The notes under the pieces were generated by a model. That model was not told the origin of the DNA. It did not search any database and saw only the letters and a list, made by a program, of their open reading frames with translations. Of a stretch of 63,169 nt of DNA, positions 24,167 to 34,184 are shown piece by piece (the stretch's first letter is position 1; every line of letters begins with the position of its first letter). This DNA is from Planctomycetota bacterium. GTDB lineage: Bacteria; Planctomycetota; JACOTG01. Where the stretch lies: assembly GCA_016178505.1 (NCBI GenBank), contig JACOTG010000215.1:1-63169 (forward strand). The letters are read 5' to 3'. A program made the translations under genes and the position numbers.

Positions 24167-26581
24167 ATGACGACGAAGGGATCCGCGAACACGACGCTTC
24201 CGCTGCTCGCCATCAAGACGTCCGTTCTCTTTCCCGAATTGCCGATGCCGCTTTCGGTCGGCCGTCCCATCTCCGTTGCCGCTGCCCGTGCGGCCCTGGC
24301 CACTGAAGAGAAGCTCGTCGTCGTGGTCGCTCAGCGTGACCCCGCGATCGATCAGCCGAAGAAAGAAGACCTCCACGTCGTGGGAACCCGCGCGGTGATC
24401 AAGCGGATGAACCAAGTGAAGGGCGGCTACGAGCTGCTGGTGCATGGCGTGGAACGCGTGGTGCTCGACGAGATCGAAGAAGGCGAATCCCACCTGCGCG
24501 CCCGTGTTCGCCCGTTGCCGATGCCGGCGCCCGACGCCGGCGACACCGAATTCGAGGCCCTTCACCGCACCGTCCTCGATCTCGCGGATCGCGTCATTGC
24601 GCTCTTGCGCCCTCGAGGCGGACGCGAGGTGGCACAGTTCCAGGCGCACGCCCGAGAGATGTCGCCGATCCTGCTCGCGTACACGCTCGGCACGATGATG
24701 AGCCTCGACGCCGGGAAGGAGCAGGCGCTCCTCGAGGCGCCGACGCAAAGCGCGCTCCTGAAGCTCGTGCTCGATCACCTCGGTCGCGAGGTGCAGGTGC
24801 TGGAGCTTCGCGACAAGATCGCGAGCCGCGCGCAATCGGAGATGGGCAAGGAGCAGCGCGACTACCTCCTTCGCCAGCAGCTGCGTGCGATCCAAGAAGA
24901 GCTGGGCGACCGGAGCCCCGAACAATCCGACGTCGAGGCTCTGCGTACGCGGCTCAAGGAAGCGGATCTGCCCGACGACATCCGCAAAGAGGCCGATCGG
25001 GACCTGGAGCGGCTGGCGCAGGGGCAGGCCGCCGCACCCGACTACCAGATCACGCGCGCTCACCTCGAGCTGATCCTCGAGTTGCCCTGGCGGCGAACGA
25101 CCGAAGACGCGCTCGACCTCCCGAGAGCACGGCAAGTCCTCGACGAGGATCATTACGATCTCGAAGAGGTGAAGGACCGAATCCTCGAGCACCTCGCGGT
25201 GATGAAGTTGAACCCCAAGGCGCAGGCCCCCATCTTGTGCTTCGTCGGCCCCCCCGGCGTCGGCAAGACGTCTCTCGGCCAGTCGATCGCGCGCGCTCTC
25301 GGACGCAAGTTCGAGCGGATGAGTCTCGGCGGCCTGCACGACGAGGGCGAGCTCCGCGGCCATCGGCGCACGTACATCGGCGCGATGCCGGGACGAATCG
25401 TCCAGGCGATTCGCCGAGCGGGCGTGTCGAACCCGGTGCTCATGCTCGACGAAGTGGACAAGCTCGGTCGCGACTTCCGCGGAGATCCCGCGGCCGCGCT
25501 CTTGGAGGTCCTCGATCCCGCGCAGAACTCGACGTTCCGCGACAACTACCTGGACCTACCGTTCGATCTATCAAAGGTGTTCTTCGTGACGACGGCAAAT
25601 GCGCTCGATCCGGTGCCGCGTCCGCTGCTCGACCGAATGGAGGTGCTGCGCCTTTCGGGCTACAGCCACGAGGAGAAGGCGGTCATCGCGCGCCGATACT
25701 TGATTCCGCGTCGCATCGCCGAGGCGGGCCTCCGCGACGAGCAGATGGTCATCACCGACGAGACGCTGCAGCGATTGATCGCCGGCTACACGCGCGAAGC
25801 CGGCGTCCGCCAGCTCGAACGGGCGATTGGCTCGCTGGCACGCAAGGTGGCGCGCCGCGTCGCCGAGGGCGCGACGGAATCTGCTCCTCTGAAGCCGCAG
25901 GACCTCGCAATTCTGCTCGGTCCCGAGCGCTTCCTTCCGGAGCGTGCGCGGCGCGACCTCCCGGCGGGTGTCGCCACGGGGCTCGCGTGGACCGAAACGG
26001 GCGGCGAGGTGCTGACGATCGAGTCGACGCTGCTTCCGAGCGGCCACGGGCTACGGATCACGGGCTCGCTCGGCGACGTCATGCGCGAATCTGCGAAGGC
26101 GGCGCAGAGCTTCGTCTGGTCCCATGCCGAGGCGCTCGGTATCCCCGGCGCTCTCTTCCGCGATTCGGCAGTTCACGTGCACGTCCCGGCAGGAGCCGTT
26201 CCCAAGGACGGGCCGTCGGCGGGCGTCGCGCTGGTGAGCGCGCTGGCGTCGCTCTACACGGGCAAGCCCATCGTCGCGGACGTCGCCATGACCGGCGAGA
26301 TCACGCTGAGCGGACTCGTGCTCCCCGTCGGCGGGATCAAGGAAAAAGTCTTGGCCGCAAGACGAGCAGGCATCCACCGTGTCGTGCTGCCGAGGGAGAA
26401 CGAAAAGGACCTCGCCGAGCTGCCGCCGGCAGTGCGCGAGGCGATGGACTTCGTGCTCGTCGACCGGATCGAGGATGCGCTCGCAGTCGTCCTGCAATCA
26501 CACAGGGCTGCGCGGCGTTCGGCGGCACCGAACGGCGATCGCAAGCCCCGGTTCGTGAAAGGTCCGTCGCAGGCGATTTGA
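24167..26581 (+). CDS. lon: ATP-dependent protease Lon
   Basis: An 804-residue Lon protease of normal length. The N-terminal substrate domain starts [14 protein letters not shown]. The AAA+ module has Walker [12 protein letters not shown] (about residue 360) and Walker [11 protein letters not shown]. The proteolytic domain has the catalytic dyad Ser in [11 protein letters not shown] (about 683) and Lys in [10 protein letters not shown] (about 726). A perfect GGGAGGTGA ribosome site precedes the ATG. It degrades damaged and regulatory proteins in the cytoplasm. It lies 3 bases after hsp20, an arrangement that puts both under heat-stress control. A perfect hairpin lies 54 bases after the stop. 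Confidence 0.97.
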   Translation: MTTKGSANTTLPLLAIKTSVLFPELPMPLSVGRPISVAAARAALATEEKLVVVVAQRDPAIDQPKKEDLHVVGTRAVIKRMNQVKGGYELLVHGVERVVLDEIEEGESHLRARVRPLPMPAPDAGDTEFEALHRTVLDLADRVIALLRPRGGREVAQFQAHAREMSPILLAYTLGTMMSLDAGKEQALLEAPTQSALLKLVLDHLGREVQVLELRDKIASRAQSEMGKEQRDYLLRQQLRAIQEELGDRSPEQSDVEALRTRLKEADLPDDIRKEADRDLERLAQGQAAAPDYQITRAHLELILELPWRRTTEDALDLPRARQVLDEDHYDLEEVKDRILEHLAVMKLNPKAQAPILCFVGPPGVGKTSLGQSIARALGRKFERMSLGGLHDEGELRGHRRTYIGAMPGRIVQAIRRAGVSNPVLMLDEVDKLGRDFRGDPAAALLEVLDPAQNSTFRDNYLDLPFDLSKVFFVTTANALDPVPRPLLDRMEVLRLSGYSHEEKAVIARRYLIPRRIAEAGLRDEQMVITDETLQRLIAGYTREAGVRQLERAIGSLARKVARRVAEGATESAPLKPQDLAILLGPERFLPERARRDLPAGVATGLAWTETGGEVLTIESTLLPSGHGLRITGSLGDVMRESAKAAQSFVWSHAEALGIPGALFRDSAVHVHVPAGAVPKDGPSAGVALVSALASLYTGKPIVADVAMTGEITLSGLVLPVGGIKEKVLAARRAGIHRVVLPRENEKDLAELPPAVREAMDFVLVDRIEDALAVVLQSHRAARRSAAPNGDRKPRFVKGPSQAI

Positions 26582-26634
26582 TCACCGCCGGCCGTGAGTT
26601 GGCGCGTGCGAGCGCCGCGGAGATGCGCGACAAT

Positions 26635-26673
26635 CTCCGGTTCGCCGTGAGTGTCCCGCACGGCGAACCGGAG
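26635..26673 (+). promoter_or_regulatory. 15-bp perfect hairpin that covers the ribosome site of the next gene
   Basis: CTCCGGTTCGCCGTG (26635-26649), a 9-base loop, then its exact reverse complement (26659-26673). It lies between the lon stop (26581) and the ATG at 26682. The Shine-Dalgarno GGAGG of the next gene (26670-26674) lies in the 3' arm. It has no T-run, so it could block ribosomes on read-through transcripts, act as a rho-assisted terminator of lon, or both. Confidence 0.65.
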
Positions 26674-26681
26674 GCGACTCG

Positions 26682-27419
26682 ATGACGTGGATTCTGCCGA
26701 TCCTCTCATGCGTCTTGGCGTTCGGCGCGGAAAGGCGCCCGCTGCTCGTGCTCGTCGAATCCGATCCTTGGCTCATGGTCGTGGGGTCGGACTCGCCGAG
26801 CTTCGCGCTCTACGATGACGGGCTCGTGATTTTTCATCGCATCGTTGAGGGCGCCGAGCCGACGCTCGTGTCGGCGACACTCGATGCGGAGGCGCGCCTG
26901 ACTCTCGTCGTGTCGGTCGTCGGCGGCGACCGAGCGGCGTTCGACGCGCTCGCACCGAAGTACGAATGCAGCGACGCGTCCGACCAGCCGACGTGCACGA
27001 TCCACTCGTGGGTCGGCGAGAAAAGGAAGTCGGTCTCCGTCTACGGCGATCTCCGGCGCGATGCCGACGCGCGGGAAAAGGCGCCGCTCGCTTTTCGACA
27101 CGCTCTCGATGCGATGCATGCGTACGCCAACGCCGGCGCGAAGCCGTGGCTCCCCGAGAAGATCGAAGTGCTCGCGTGGCCCTACGAGTACTCGCCCGAG
27201 ACCCCGCTGCTATGGCCCAAGGACTGGCCCGGCGTCGACGACGCCTCGACGCGCCATCGCGGAGAGGACCTCAGCCTCTACCTCGACTCGAAAGAACTCC
27301 GTCGGCTGCGCGATTTGCTGCGTTCGCGAGGCGAGAAGCAGGCGATCGAAATCGGGGGAAAGAAGTGGGCCGTGTCGTACCGCATTCCGTTTCCGCGCGA
27401 GGACGTCTGGATGCGCTGA
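26682..27419 (+). CDS. secreted protein of unknown function
   Basis: A 245-residue protein with an N-terminal hydrophobic segment ([15 protein letters not shown]), probably a signal peptide. The mature part has a strand-rich beginning ([15 protein letters not shown], a pattern seen in beta-rich secreted proteins) and two Cys that could pair ([14 protein letters not shown]). Later come [28 protein letters not shown], cut here into [10 protein letters not shown] and WPKDWPG as the most distinctive Trp/Pro clusters, and [14 protein letters not shown] do not recognise the family. Its ribosome site is inside a strong hairpin. The 274 bases after its stop show no gene, terminator or repeat. Confidence 0.7.
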   Translation: MTWILPILSCVLAFGAERRPLLVLVESDPWLMVVGSDSPSFALYDDGLVIFHRIVEGAEPTLVSATLDAEARLTLVVSVVGGDRAAFDALAPKYECSDASDQPTCTIHSWVGEKRKSVSVYGDLRRDADAREKAPLAFRHALDAMHAYANAGAKPWLPEKIEVLAWPYEYSPETPLLWPKDWPGVDDASTRHRGEDLSLYLDSKELRRLRDLLRSRGEKQAIEIGGKKWAVSYRIPFPREDVWMR

Positions 27420-27693
27420 GCGTGGCTCGGTGCGATCACCACCGGCGCTTGTCGCCGATTGGGTCGAACCAGCTCGCGAGCACCTCGAACCGATTCTCGA
27501 CGACGCCGTTTCCCGCAGTCGCGGCATCACGGCACCACGCGAGCTTGTCTCTTGAGTCGTTCATTCGTTAGGTGACAGAGCACGACGACGAATCGATGGC
27601 GATTGAATAAAAATGTCGAACGCAGCGAAATCGGTCGCGTCCCGCCTGCGAGACGACGACGCAGGTGGCGCCGAAGTTCACCACAGCAAGACT

Positions 27694-28752
27694 TCAGCTC
27701 GTGGCGCGCTTACCGGCGGCGAGGCGCTCGCGAACGATGCGGTCCGCGGCGACGTGGGTTCCGATTCGCTCTTCGCGGGCGATCCGGAAGATTTGGCGCA
27801 ACGTGTCGGCGATTCCTTGGAGGCGCGCCTGCACCCACTTCTCGTCGAATCCGCCGGGGCGTAGCTCGGACGCGATGTTGATGATGCCGCCCGAGTTGAT
27901 CGCGTAATCCGGTGCGTAGAGGATGTCGCGCTTGGCGAGAAGATCACCGTGTCGCGGCTCGAGGAGCTGGTTGTTCGCGCAGCCGGCGACGATCCGGCAG
28001 CGCAGCCGCGGAATTGCGTGATCGTCGAGAATCCCGCCTAGTGCGCAGGGCGCGAGCACGTCGCACTGCTCGTAGATGATCTCTTCCGGCGAGGTGACGC
28101 GAGCGCCGACTTCGCGTGCGACGCGCTCGACCTTGCTGACTTCGATGTCCGACATCGTGAGTCGCGCGCCCGCTTGCGCGAGATGCCTCGCGACGCCCGC
28201 TCCCACGCTTCCGACGCCTTGAATCGCGACCGAGCGGCCCAACGGATCGGGGGAGCCGAACACTTCGTCGAGGCACGCACGGATCCCGTGGTAGACGCCG
28301 AGCGCCGTCGCGGGCCCGGGATTGCCGCTCGAGCCGGACTCGCGAGACAATCCGGTGACGTGTCGCGTTTCCTTCGCGAGGATCTCGAGATCGCGCACTT
28401 CGCAGCCGACGTCCTCCGCCGTGACGTATCGTCCGCCGAACGACTCGACGAATCGACCCATTGCGAGGAGCCGCGACTCGGTCTTGTGGCGCTTCGGATC
28501 GCCGATGAACACGGCCTTGCCGCCGCCGAGCGGCAGATCGGCGAGCGCCGCCTTGAACGTCATTCCCGCGGCGAGCCGCAGGACGTCGGTCAAGGCCTCG
28601 TCCTCGCCTCGGTAGAGATGAACGCGCATGCCCCCGAGCGCAGGCCCGAGGACGGTGGAGTGCACGGCGATGATCGCATGGAGGCCGCTCGCCTGGTCTC
28701 GGCAACGGCGAACGTCTTCGTACCCGGGAGCCCGCAGCGGCGTGATGTCCAT
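27694..28752 (-). CDS. Glu/Leu/Phe/Val-type amino-acid dehydrogenase
   Basis: A 352-residue NAD-dependent dehydrogenase of the leucine/valine/phenylalanine branch, which deaminates branched-chain or aromatic amino acids to 2-oxo acids. Family motifs are GPALGGMRV, the catalytic-Lys strand [23 protein letters not shown], the nucleotide loop [11 protein letters not shown] and [12 protein letters not shown] chose the ATG at 28752; an in-frame TTG at 28776 would add 8 residues. It lies 24 bases downstream of a tiny membrane-protein gene that is coupled to topA. Substrate preference among Leu, Val and Phe is not predictable by eye. Confidence 0.92.
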   Translation of the reverse strand: MDITPLRAPGYEDVRRCRDQASGLHAIIAVHSTVLGPALGGMRVHLYRGEDEALTDVLRLAAGMTFKAALADLPLGGGKAVFIGDPKRHKTESRLLAMGRFVESFGGRYVTAEDVGCEVRDLEILAKETRHVTGLSRESGSSGNPGPATALGVYHGIRACLDEVFGSPDPLGRSVAIQGVGSVGAGVARHLAQAGARLTMSDIEVSKVERVAREVGARVTSPEEIIYEQCDVLAPCALGGILDDHAIPRLRCRIVAGCANNQLLEPRHGDLLAKRDILYAPDYAINSGGIINIASELRPGGFDEKWVQARLQGIADTLRQIFRIAREERIGTHVAADRIVRERLAAGKRATS

Positions 28753-28776
28753 AGGTGCTTTCTCGAGGCGGGGCAA

Positions 28777-28935
28777 TCAGGACTTGTTTCGATACCAATG
28801 GCGCAGGAGCCAACCGACGGCGACGCCGAGCGTGAACACGATGGGGATCGCGTAGAGGTGCGGATACAGCGGCATGTCGCTGAGGGACCACGCGACGAAG
28901 CCGTTCGTCCCCAACGACCGCGCTGCGTCCGCCAT
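28777..28935 (-). CDS. 52-residue single-helix membrane protein coupled to topA
   Basis: A short ORF whose ATG overlaps the topA stop codon (TGATG), a strong sign of translational coupling. The product has a polar N-terminus, one transmembrane helix (LYAIPIVFTLGVAVGWLL) and a short basic tail (RHWYRNKS). No homologue is recognised. The amino-acid dehydrogenase gene follows on the same strand. It is reported because start-stop overlap plus a clear transmembrane helix is unlikely by chance; a role is not inferred. Confidence 0.6.
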   Translation of the reverse strand: MADAARSLGTNGFVAWSLSDMPLYPHLYAIPIVFTLGVAVGWLLRHWYRNKS

Positions 28936-31418
28936 CACACGCTCGCTTGCGGCGAGCCTCCGCTCGGGGCTTCGTAGGGCATCGTGTTCTTGCACTTCGG
29001 GTAGCCGGTGCAGGCGAGGAACTTCCCGCGCCTTCCGGTCTTGATGGCCATGGGCTTGCCGCAGTCGTCGCAGACCTTGTCGGACAGCTCGGGCTTCGGC
29101 GGCTCCTCGCCGGGGATCGGCTTCGACCCACGGCACTTCGGGTACGCGGTGCACGCAAAGAACCGCCCGCGAGGCCCGCGCTTGATCGCCATCGGGCTGC
29201 CGCACTTCGGGCACTTCTCGTCGGTGATCTCGGGCTTCACGGGCTGGCCCTTCTCGTCGACGTCCATCGCGTTCTTGCACTTCGGGTATCCCGTGCACGC
29301 GAGGAACTCGCCGCGCTTGCCCGTGCGAATCACCATCGGCTTGCCGCACTTCTCACAGACGATGTCCGTTTCGCGCGGCGGCGGCGGACCCTCCCCGTCG
29401 AGATTGCGAGCGTTCTTGCATTCCGGATAACCCGAGCACGCGAGGAACCGACCGCGCCGTCCGGTCTTGATGACCATCGGCTTTCCGCACTTCTCGCAGA
29501 CCTTGTCGGTCGCCTCGGGCGCCGGACGCGGACCCTCGAGCGGGCGCGAGCTCTTGCACTCCGGGTAGCCGGTGCACGCGAGGAATTTGCCGTGGCGGGA
29601 GAACTTGATCGCCATCGGCTTTCCGCACTTCTCGCACTTCTCTTCGGGGACGTCGCCCTTCATCTCGACGTACGCGCGCTTCAAGTCGTCCTGGAAGAGC
29701 GTGTAGAACTCGCGCAGCACGGCGACCCAGTTCGCCTTCGCATCCTCGATCTCGTCGAGCTCGCCTTCCATGCGCTTCGTGAATTCGACGTCCATGATGT
29801 GCGGGAAGTGCGCTTCGAGACGATCAGTGACGATCTCGCCGAGGTCGGTCGCGAAGAATTTGCGCTTTTCCTTGCGGACGTAATTGCGCGCCTCGATGGT
29901 CGAGATGATCGGAGCGTACGTCGAAGGCCGGCCGATGCCGCGCTTCTCGAGTGCCTTCACGAGCGTCGCTTCCGTGTAGCGCGCCGGAGGCTTCGTGAAA
30001 TGCTGCGTCGGCGCGAGCGCCACGAGCGCGAGTCGTTCGCCTTCGCGCATCGACGGCAGCACCGGCTCGTCGTCGGCCGACCGCGTGCCGCTCACCACCG
30101 TGTGGCCGTCGAATAGGATCTCCCGGCCGCGAGCCACGAACGTGCCACGCTTCGCCTCGACCTGCACGGTCGTCACCGCGATGCGCGCCGGCTTCATTTG
30201 GCTCGCGACGAAGCGCTTCCAGATCAGCTCGTAGAGGCGGAACTGGTCGCCGGTCAGGAACGACTTCATGTCGGCGGGGGTGCGGTAGACGCTGGTCGGA
30301 CGAACGGCCTCGTGCGCTTCCTGCGCTCCGGCGCGCGCCTTGAATCGCGGCGCCGTGTCCGGCAGATACGCCGCGCCGAATCGCTCGGGGATGAACTTGC
30401 GGATCTCGCCGATGGCTTCCTGCGAGACCGACGTCGAGTCCGTTCTCATGTAGGTGATGAGACCGACCGCGCCTTCCGAGCCGATCTCGACGCCTTCGTA
30501 GAGCTGCTGCGCCAGCATCATCGTCTTCTTGGCGGAGTAGTGGAGGCGGATCGATCCCTGCTGCTGCAGCGTCGAGGTGATGAACGGCGGCGGCGCCTTT
30601 TCGTCCGTTTCTTTGCGCTCGACCGAGCGGACGACGTACGCCGCGCCGCGAAGCTCCTCGACGAGAGCCTTCGCCTCGTCGCCGGTCTTTGCTTGGAATG
30701 GTTGGCCGTCGAGTTTTTCCAGCTCGGCGAGAAAGGCATCCGGCTCGAGCGGTTCTTCCGCGACGGGCGCGTCTGGCGTCCCGGCGAGAACGATTCGCGG
30801 AACGACGGCGCTCGGATCGCCCTTCTTGAGCGTCGCCGTGATCTTCCAGTACTCCTCGGAGACGAACGCGCGGATCTCGCGCTCGCGCTGCACGATCAAC
30901 TTCACCGCGACCGACTGCACGCGGCCCGCGGAGAGCCCTCGCGCGACTTTCTTCCACAGGAGCGGCGAGAGCTGGTAGCCCACGAGCCGATCGAGGACCC
31001 GGCGCGCCTGCTGCGCGTTGACCTTGTCCATGCTGATCGCTCGCGGGTGCTTGAATGCTTCCTCGATCGCCTTTTTCGTGATCTCGTTGAACGTGACGCG
31101 GTGGGCTTTCTCGGCGGGGATCTTGAGCGCCTCGAGGAGGTGCCAGGCGATGGCCTCACCTTCGCGGTCGGGGTCGGGCGCAAGATAGACCGCGTCGGCC
31201 TTCTCGGCGGTCTTCCGGAGGTCGGAAACCGTCTTGCCTCGCCCGCGGATCACGATGTACTCGGGCGCAAAGTCGTGCTCGACGTCGATCCCGAGTTTTT
31301 TCTTGGGGAGATCGCGGACGTGTCCCATCGAGGCTTTGACGACGAACTTCGAGCCGAGGAACTTGTTGATCGTCTTGGCCTTCGCGGGCGACTCGACGAT
31401 GACGAGCGATTTACCCAT
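28935..31418 (-). CDS. topA: DNA topoisomerase I (type IA) with five C-terminal zinc ribbons
   Basis: An 827-residue type IA topoisomerase that relaxes negative supercoils. The start is the ATG at 31418, giving MGKSLVIVESPAKAKTI, the typical TOPRIM opening; the open frame extends to 31574 without family sequence. The TOPRIM acid motif is APDPDREGEAI, and the active Tyr is in ITYMRTDSTSVS near residue 322. The C-terminus carries five tandem C4 zinc ribbons of about 45 residues each, with the pattern C-x2-C-G-x-P-M ... F-x-A-C-x-x-Y-P-x-C-K/R. Its stop overlaps a 52-residue membrane-protein gene. Confidence 0.97.
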   Translation of the reverse strand: MGKSLVIVESPAKAKTINKFLGSKFVVKASMGHVRDLPKKKLGIDVEHDFAPEYIVIRGRGKTVSDLRKTAEKADAVYLAPDPDREGEAIAWHLLEALKIPAEKAHRVTFNEITKKAIEEAFKHPRAISMDKVNAQQARRVLDRLVGYQLSPLLWKKVARGLSAGRVQSVAVKLIVQREREIRAFVSEEYWKITATLKKGDPSAVVPRIVLAGTPDAPVAEEPLEPDAFLAELEKLDGQPFQAKTGDEAKALVEELRGAAYVVRSVERKETDEKAPPPFITSTLQQQGSIRLHYSAKKTMMLAQQLYEGVEIGSEGAVGLITYMRTDSTSVSQEAIGEIRKFIPERFGAAYLPDTAPRFKARAGAQEAHEAVRPTSVYRTPADMKSFLTGDQFRLYELIWKRFVASQMKPARIAVTTVQVEAKRGTFVARGREILFDGHTVVSGTRSADDEPVLPSMREGERLALVALAPTQHFTKPPARYTEATLVKALEKRGIGRPSTYAPIISTIEARNYVRKEKRKFFATDLGEIVTDRLEAHFPHIMDVEFTKRMEGELDEIEDAKANWVAVLREFYTLFQDDLKRAYVEMKGDVPEEKCEKCGKPMAIKFSRHGKFLACTGYPECKSSRPLEGPRPAPEATDKVCEKCGKPMVIKTGRRGRFLACSGYPECKNARNLDGEGPPPPRETDIVCEKCGKPMVIRTGKRGEFLACTGYPKCKNAMDVDEKGQPVKPEITDEKCPKCGSPMAIKRGPRGRFFACTAYPKCRGSKPIPGEEPPKPELSDKVCDDCGKPMAIKTGRRGKFLACTGYPKCKNTMPYEAPSGGSPQASV

Positions 31419-32120
31419 TCGAATCCAGCGCCGCCGGCGCAGGGAGCGAAGCGAGACGTCGCCTCCGCGTCCCGCCCCGGTGAAAGGTCGGCCGTGATAG
31501 CACGGTCCCTTTCCGAGTGTCAAGCGAACGAGCCGGCGGCTGACTGCCCTCCTATCCTTATCTATGTACTCCAAACCGAGCCTACTCGAGCCGATCGGAA
31601 CCCGTCAAACCCCGGTGCCCCGCTAGCCTTTTCAGGCCCACGATTACCAGATGTGGCTGGGTCGTGCCGAGCGTTTTCACGCCGGCCGGGCGCGATCCTC
31701 CGATCCCACCGACAGATCGATGAATGACGGTTACACCGGCCATTGACGCTGGAAGAACCTCACTGGGCCTTCCTCGCGACGCCGGACGAGGTCCCGACGA
31801 GAGCCGCTTTCGGCGATTCGGATCGGATCGCTTTAGCACGCTGTCTGGCTTTTCGATCGAGGCGTCGCACCACGCGGCGTCACGAACTCGCGGTGGACTC
31901 GCGATTGTCGCGCCGGCGCACAAGGCCTTTGCGGTTTCGGTTTGGGAGGCTAGAATCTCGGGGCGCTTCGGCTCGGTCCACCCACAAGGCAGATCGTCAC
32001 TGGTTTCGCGAGCTTGCCGTTCGAAAAAGGGGCCTCTCGTCACGCGTTGGGATCGCACGTGAACGGAGAATCACCCTGGTCGCTGTCTCGTCCCTAGAGA
32101 ATCGGAGGAGCGAAGAGTTC
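31419..32120. other. 702-base non-coding region between topA and the sugar-dehydrogenase gene
   Basis: This divergent spacer separates topA (minus) from the secreted dehydrogenase (plus). Long open frames on both strands are compositionally odd and show no domain, start site or signal peptide, so I call no gene. It holds the candidate promoter described separately. Regulatory signals for topA presumably lie near 31419-31560, a visibly less GC-rich stretch. Confidence 0.6.
31929..31956 (+). promoter_or_regulatory. candidate promoter for the secreted sugar-dehydrogenase gene
   Basis: A good -10 hexamer, TAGAAT (31951-31956), lies 16 bases after TTGCGG, a weak -35. It is about 165 bases before the ATG at 32121, giving a long leader. 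Confidence 0.3.
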
Positions 32121-33902
32121 ATGGACACCCTGAGAAAGTTGGCGCTGATCGGCACCGCGTGTGTAGGAGCGGCTTCCCTGATGGACACGGCGCACGGCCA
32201 AACGCTCACGACGCGTCGCGTCGCGTCGGGGTTGACCGCGCCGGTCTACGTGTGCTCGCCTCCCGGTGACTATTCGCGCATTTTCATCGAGCAGCAAAAC
32301 GGGCACATTCGCATTCTGCGAAACGGAAGCCTGCTCGCAACGGACTTCCTGAACATCTCGGCGCGTGTCGCGTTCGGCGGTGAGCAGGGGCTCCTCGGAC
32401 TTGCATTTCATCCGAACTATGCCTCGAATGGTCGCTTCTACGTCTACTACAACCCGTCGACCACTCAGGTGAGGATCTCCGAATTCACGGTGTCGGGGAA
32501 CCCGGACGTCGCGAACTCGCTCAGCGAGCGCGTCATCATCACGATCCCGCACACGGGCGCGACGAACCACAACGGCGGCTGCATCCAGTTCGGATCCGAC
32601 GGCTATCTCTACGCCGGCACGGGCGACGGTGGCGGGGCGAACGATCAGTTCCACAACGCACAGAACTCGACCGCGCTCCTCGGGAAGATGCTGCGCATCG
32701 ACGTCGACACGGACGATTTCCCGACCGACGCGACCAAGAACTACGGCATCCCGCCGACCAATCCGTTCGCGGCGAGCCCCTCGATCGCGCACGAGATCTG
32801 GGACTTCGGCATGCGCAATCCGTGGCGCTGGAGCTTCGACCGCCTGACTCACGAAATGTGGATCGGCGACGTCGGCCAGAACACGATCGAAGAGGTCGAC
32901 CACGAGAATCCCCTCGACGGCGGCCGCAATTACGGCTGGGCCTGCATGGAGGGAAACAACGTCGTCAACTTCGAGGCATGCAACGGAATGGCGCTCACGC
33001 CTCCCGTCCAGACCTTCACGCATTCGTTCGGCTGCGCGATCACGGGAGGGTACGTTTATCGTGGCTGCGCAATCCCGAGCTTCCAGGGCATCTACTTCTA
33101 CTCGGACGCGTGCTCCGCGAGAATCTGGACGTTCGGTTGGAACGGAAGTTCGATTACGAACTTCACCGAGCGGACGAGCGAGCTCGCACCGGGCGGCGGG
33201 CTGGCGATCAATTCGGTCTACTCGTTCGGCGAGGACGCCTACGGCGAGGTGTACATCGTCGATGGCGGGGGCGAGATCTTCAAAATCGTGCCGCGAATCA
33301 ACCCGCCCGATTGCAACGGCAACGGCATTGCCGACGCTTGCGACATCCTTGCGGGCACGTCGCAGGACCTGAACGCCAATGGCGTTCCCGACGAATGCGA
33401 GAACCCGTGCGTCACCGGCGGAGTGAACTCGAGCAGTGGGACGGTGTCGAAGGTCCTCAGCGTGAATGGGTCGTTCGGCGACGTAAATGGGATCGTGACC
33501 GCGCGCGTCAACGCGCCGATCACCGTCGTCCTCGGCGTCTCGCCGGTTGGCCCGAACCCCGCGATGTATGCCGTGTGGGTCCATCGAAACGTCGCGCAGA
33601 ATCCGCAGACGCTCACGATTGGTCCGGACACGCTCGGCTGCACGCTCGAGCCGTCGCCGTTCAATGTGGGTGTGACGCCGCAGCCGTTCCGATGTCTGCG
33701 AGGCGGCCTCGGCCCCGAGTACTGCTCGGGCGTGCCCGAGCTGAGCCCGTCGCCCGCGACCGCGCCGTGGACGCGCGTGCGCAACGCGGGCTTCCCGTCG
33801 CCGATCACGTTCGTCCTGCAAGGCGTCGTCGAGGACGGCGGCGCCGGCAACGCATCCGGCAAGAGCGTGACGAACGCGGTGACGCTGCAGATCACGCCGT
33901 AA
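32121..33902 (+). CDS. secreted PQQ-type sugar dehydrogenase-like propeller with Ca-loop linker and C-terminal LQG/SVTNAV domain
   Basis: A 593-residue exported protein. The ATG at 32121 has GGAGGAG upstream and starts a signal peptide ending at DTAHGQ. Residues about 20-390 form the six-bladed propeller of soluble glucose dehydrogenase and related aldose dehydrogenases: EQGLLGLAFHPNY, YLYAGTGDGGGANDQF, KMLRIDVD, DFGMRNPWRWSFDR and GRNYGWACMEG. A linker then carries two Ca-binding loops (CNGNGIADACDI and LNANGVPDECE), common in planctomycete secreted proteins. The last 166 residues are a separate domain ending LQGVVEDGG ... SVTNAVTLQI that recurs in other proteins of this window. It probably oxidises or binds sugars outside the cytoplasm. 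A hairpin terminator follows. Confidence 0.9.
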   Translation: MDTLRKLALIGTACVGAASLMDTAHGQTLTTRRVASGLTAPVYVCSPPGDYSRIFIEQQNGHIRILRNGSLLATDFLNISARVAFGGEQGLLGLAFHPNYASNGRFYVYYNPSTTQVRISEFTVSGNPDVANSLSERVIITIPHTGATNHNGGCIQFGSDGYLYAGTGDGGGANDQFHNAQNSTALLGKMLRIDVDTDDFPTDATKNYGIPPTNPFAASPSIAHEIWDFGMRNPWRWSFDRLTHEMWIGDVGQNTIEEVDHENPLDGGRNYGWACMEGNNVVNFEACNGMALTPPVQTFTHSFGCAITGGYVYRGCAIPSFQGIYFYSDACSARIWTFGWNGSSITNFTERTSELAPGGGLAINSVYSFGEDAYGEVYIVDGGGEIFKIVPRINPPDCNGNGIADACDILAGTSQDLNANGVPDECENPCVTGGVNSSSGTVSKVLSVNGSFGDVNGIVTARVNAPITVVLGVSPVGPNPAMYAVWVHRNVAQNPQTLTIGPDTLGCTLEPSPFNVGVTPQPFRCLRGGLGPEYCSGVPELSPSPATAPWTRVRNAGFPSPITFVLQGVVEDGGAGNASGKSVTNAVTLQITP

Positions 33903-33932
33903 TCGACAACGACTGTTCGTCCAGCAATTCAT

Positions 33933-33970
33933 GCGGACGGGCGAGCTGATGAGGTTCGCCCGTCCGCTTT
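33933..33970 (+). terminator. rho-independent terminator of the sugar-dehydrogenase gene
   Basis: A perfect 12-bp stem (33933-33944 pairing with 33956-33967), an 11-base loop and then TTT. It stands 30 bases after the stop codon and 62 bases before the tRNA gene. The T-run is short. Confidence 0.75.
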
Positions 33971-34031
33971 CGTCGAGAGACGGCTTGCGGCCGCCGCGGC
34001 GACCCGGTAGACGAGAGGCCCAAGCGCGACC

Positions 34032-34104
34032 GGGCCCGTAGCTCAACGGTCAGAGCAGGGGACTCATAATCCCTTGGTTCCAGGTTCGAGTCCTGGCGGG
34101 CCCA
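34032..34104 (+). tRNA. tRNA-Ile2 (anticodon CAU; could be read as tRNA-Met)
   Basis: A complete 73-base cloverleaf: acceptor arms GGGCCCG and CGGGCCC, D-stem GCTC/GAGC, anticodon stem GGGGA/TCCCT with loop CTCATAA (anticodon CAT at 34065-34067), and T-arm CCAGG TTCGAGT CCTGG; discriminator A. CCA is not encoded. The anticodon arm GACTCATAATC...TTGGT resembles lysidine-modified Ile2 tRNAs, which read AUA, more than elongator or initiator Met tRNAs. The amino-acid identity is therefore inference. Confidence 0.93.
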
Positions 34105-34184
34105 CTTGCCTTTCATCGAGTTCAGCTGCAACGACGATAGACGCCAATCGCGAGCGGACCGAGCAGTTGTCCTACTTCCCGGAA

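Noticed and set aside
24167..26581. CIRCE or other HrcA operator upstream of hsp20-lon
   Set aside because: The TTAGCACTC-N9-GAGTGCTAA pattern is absent; only a short 5-bp palindrome is present.
28753..28776. TTG start adding eight residues to the amino-acid dehydrogenase
   Set aside because: The ATG at 28752 is closer to the family start and has a GAGAAAG ahead; the choice makes little difference.
31582..32058. 158-residue minus-strand frame in the topA upstream region
   Set aside because: No ribosome site, no domain, unusual composition; treated as non-coding.
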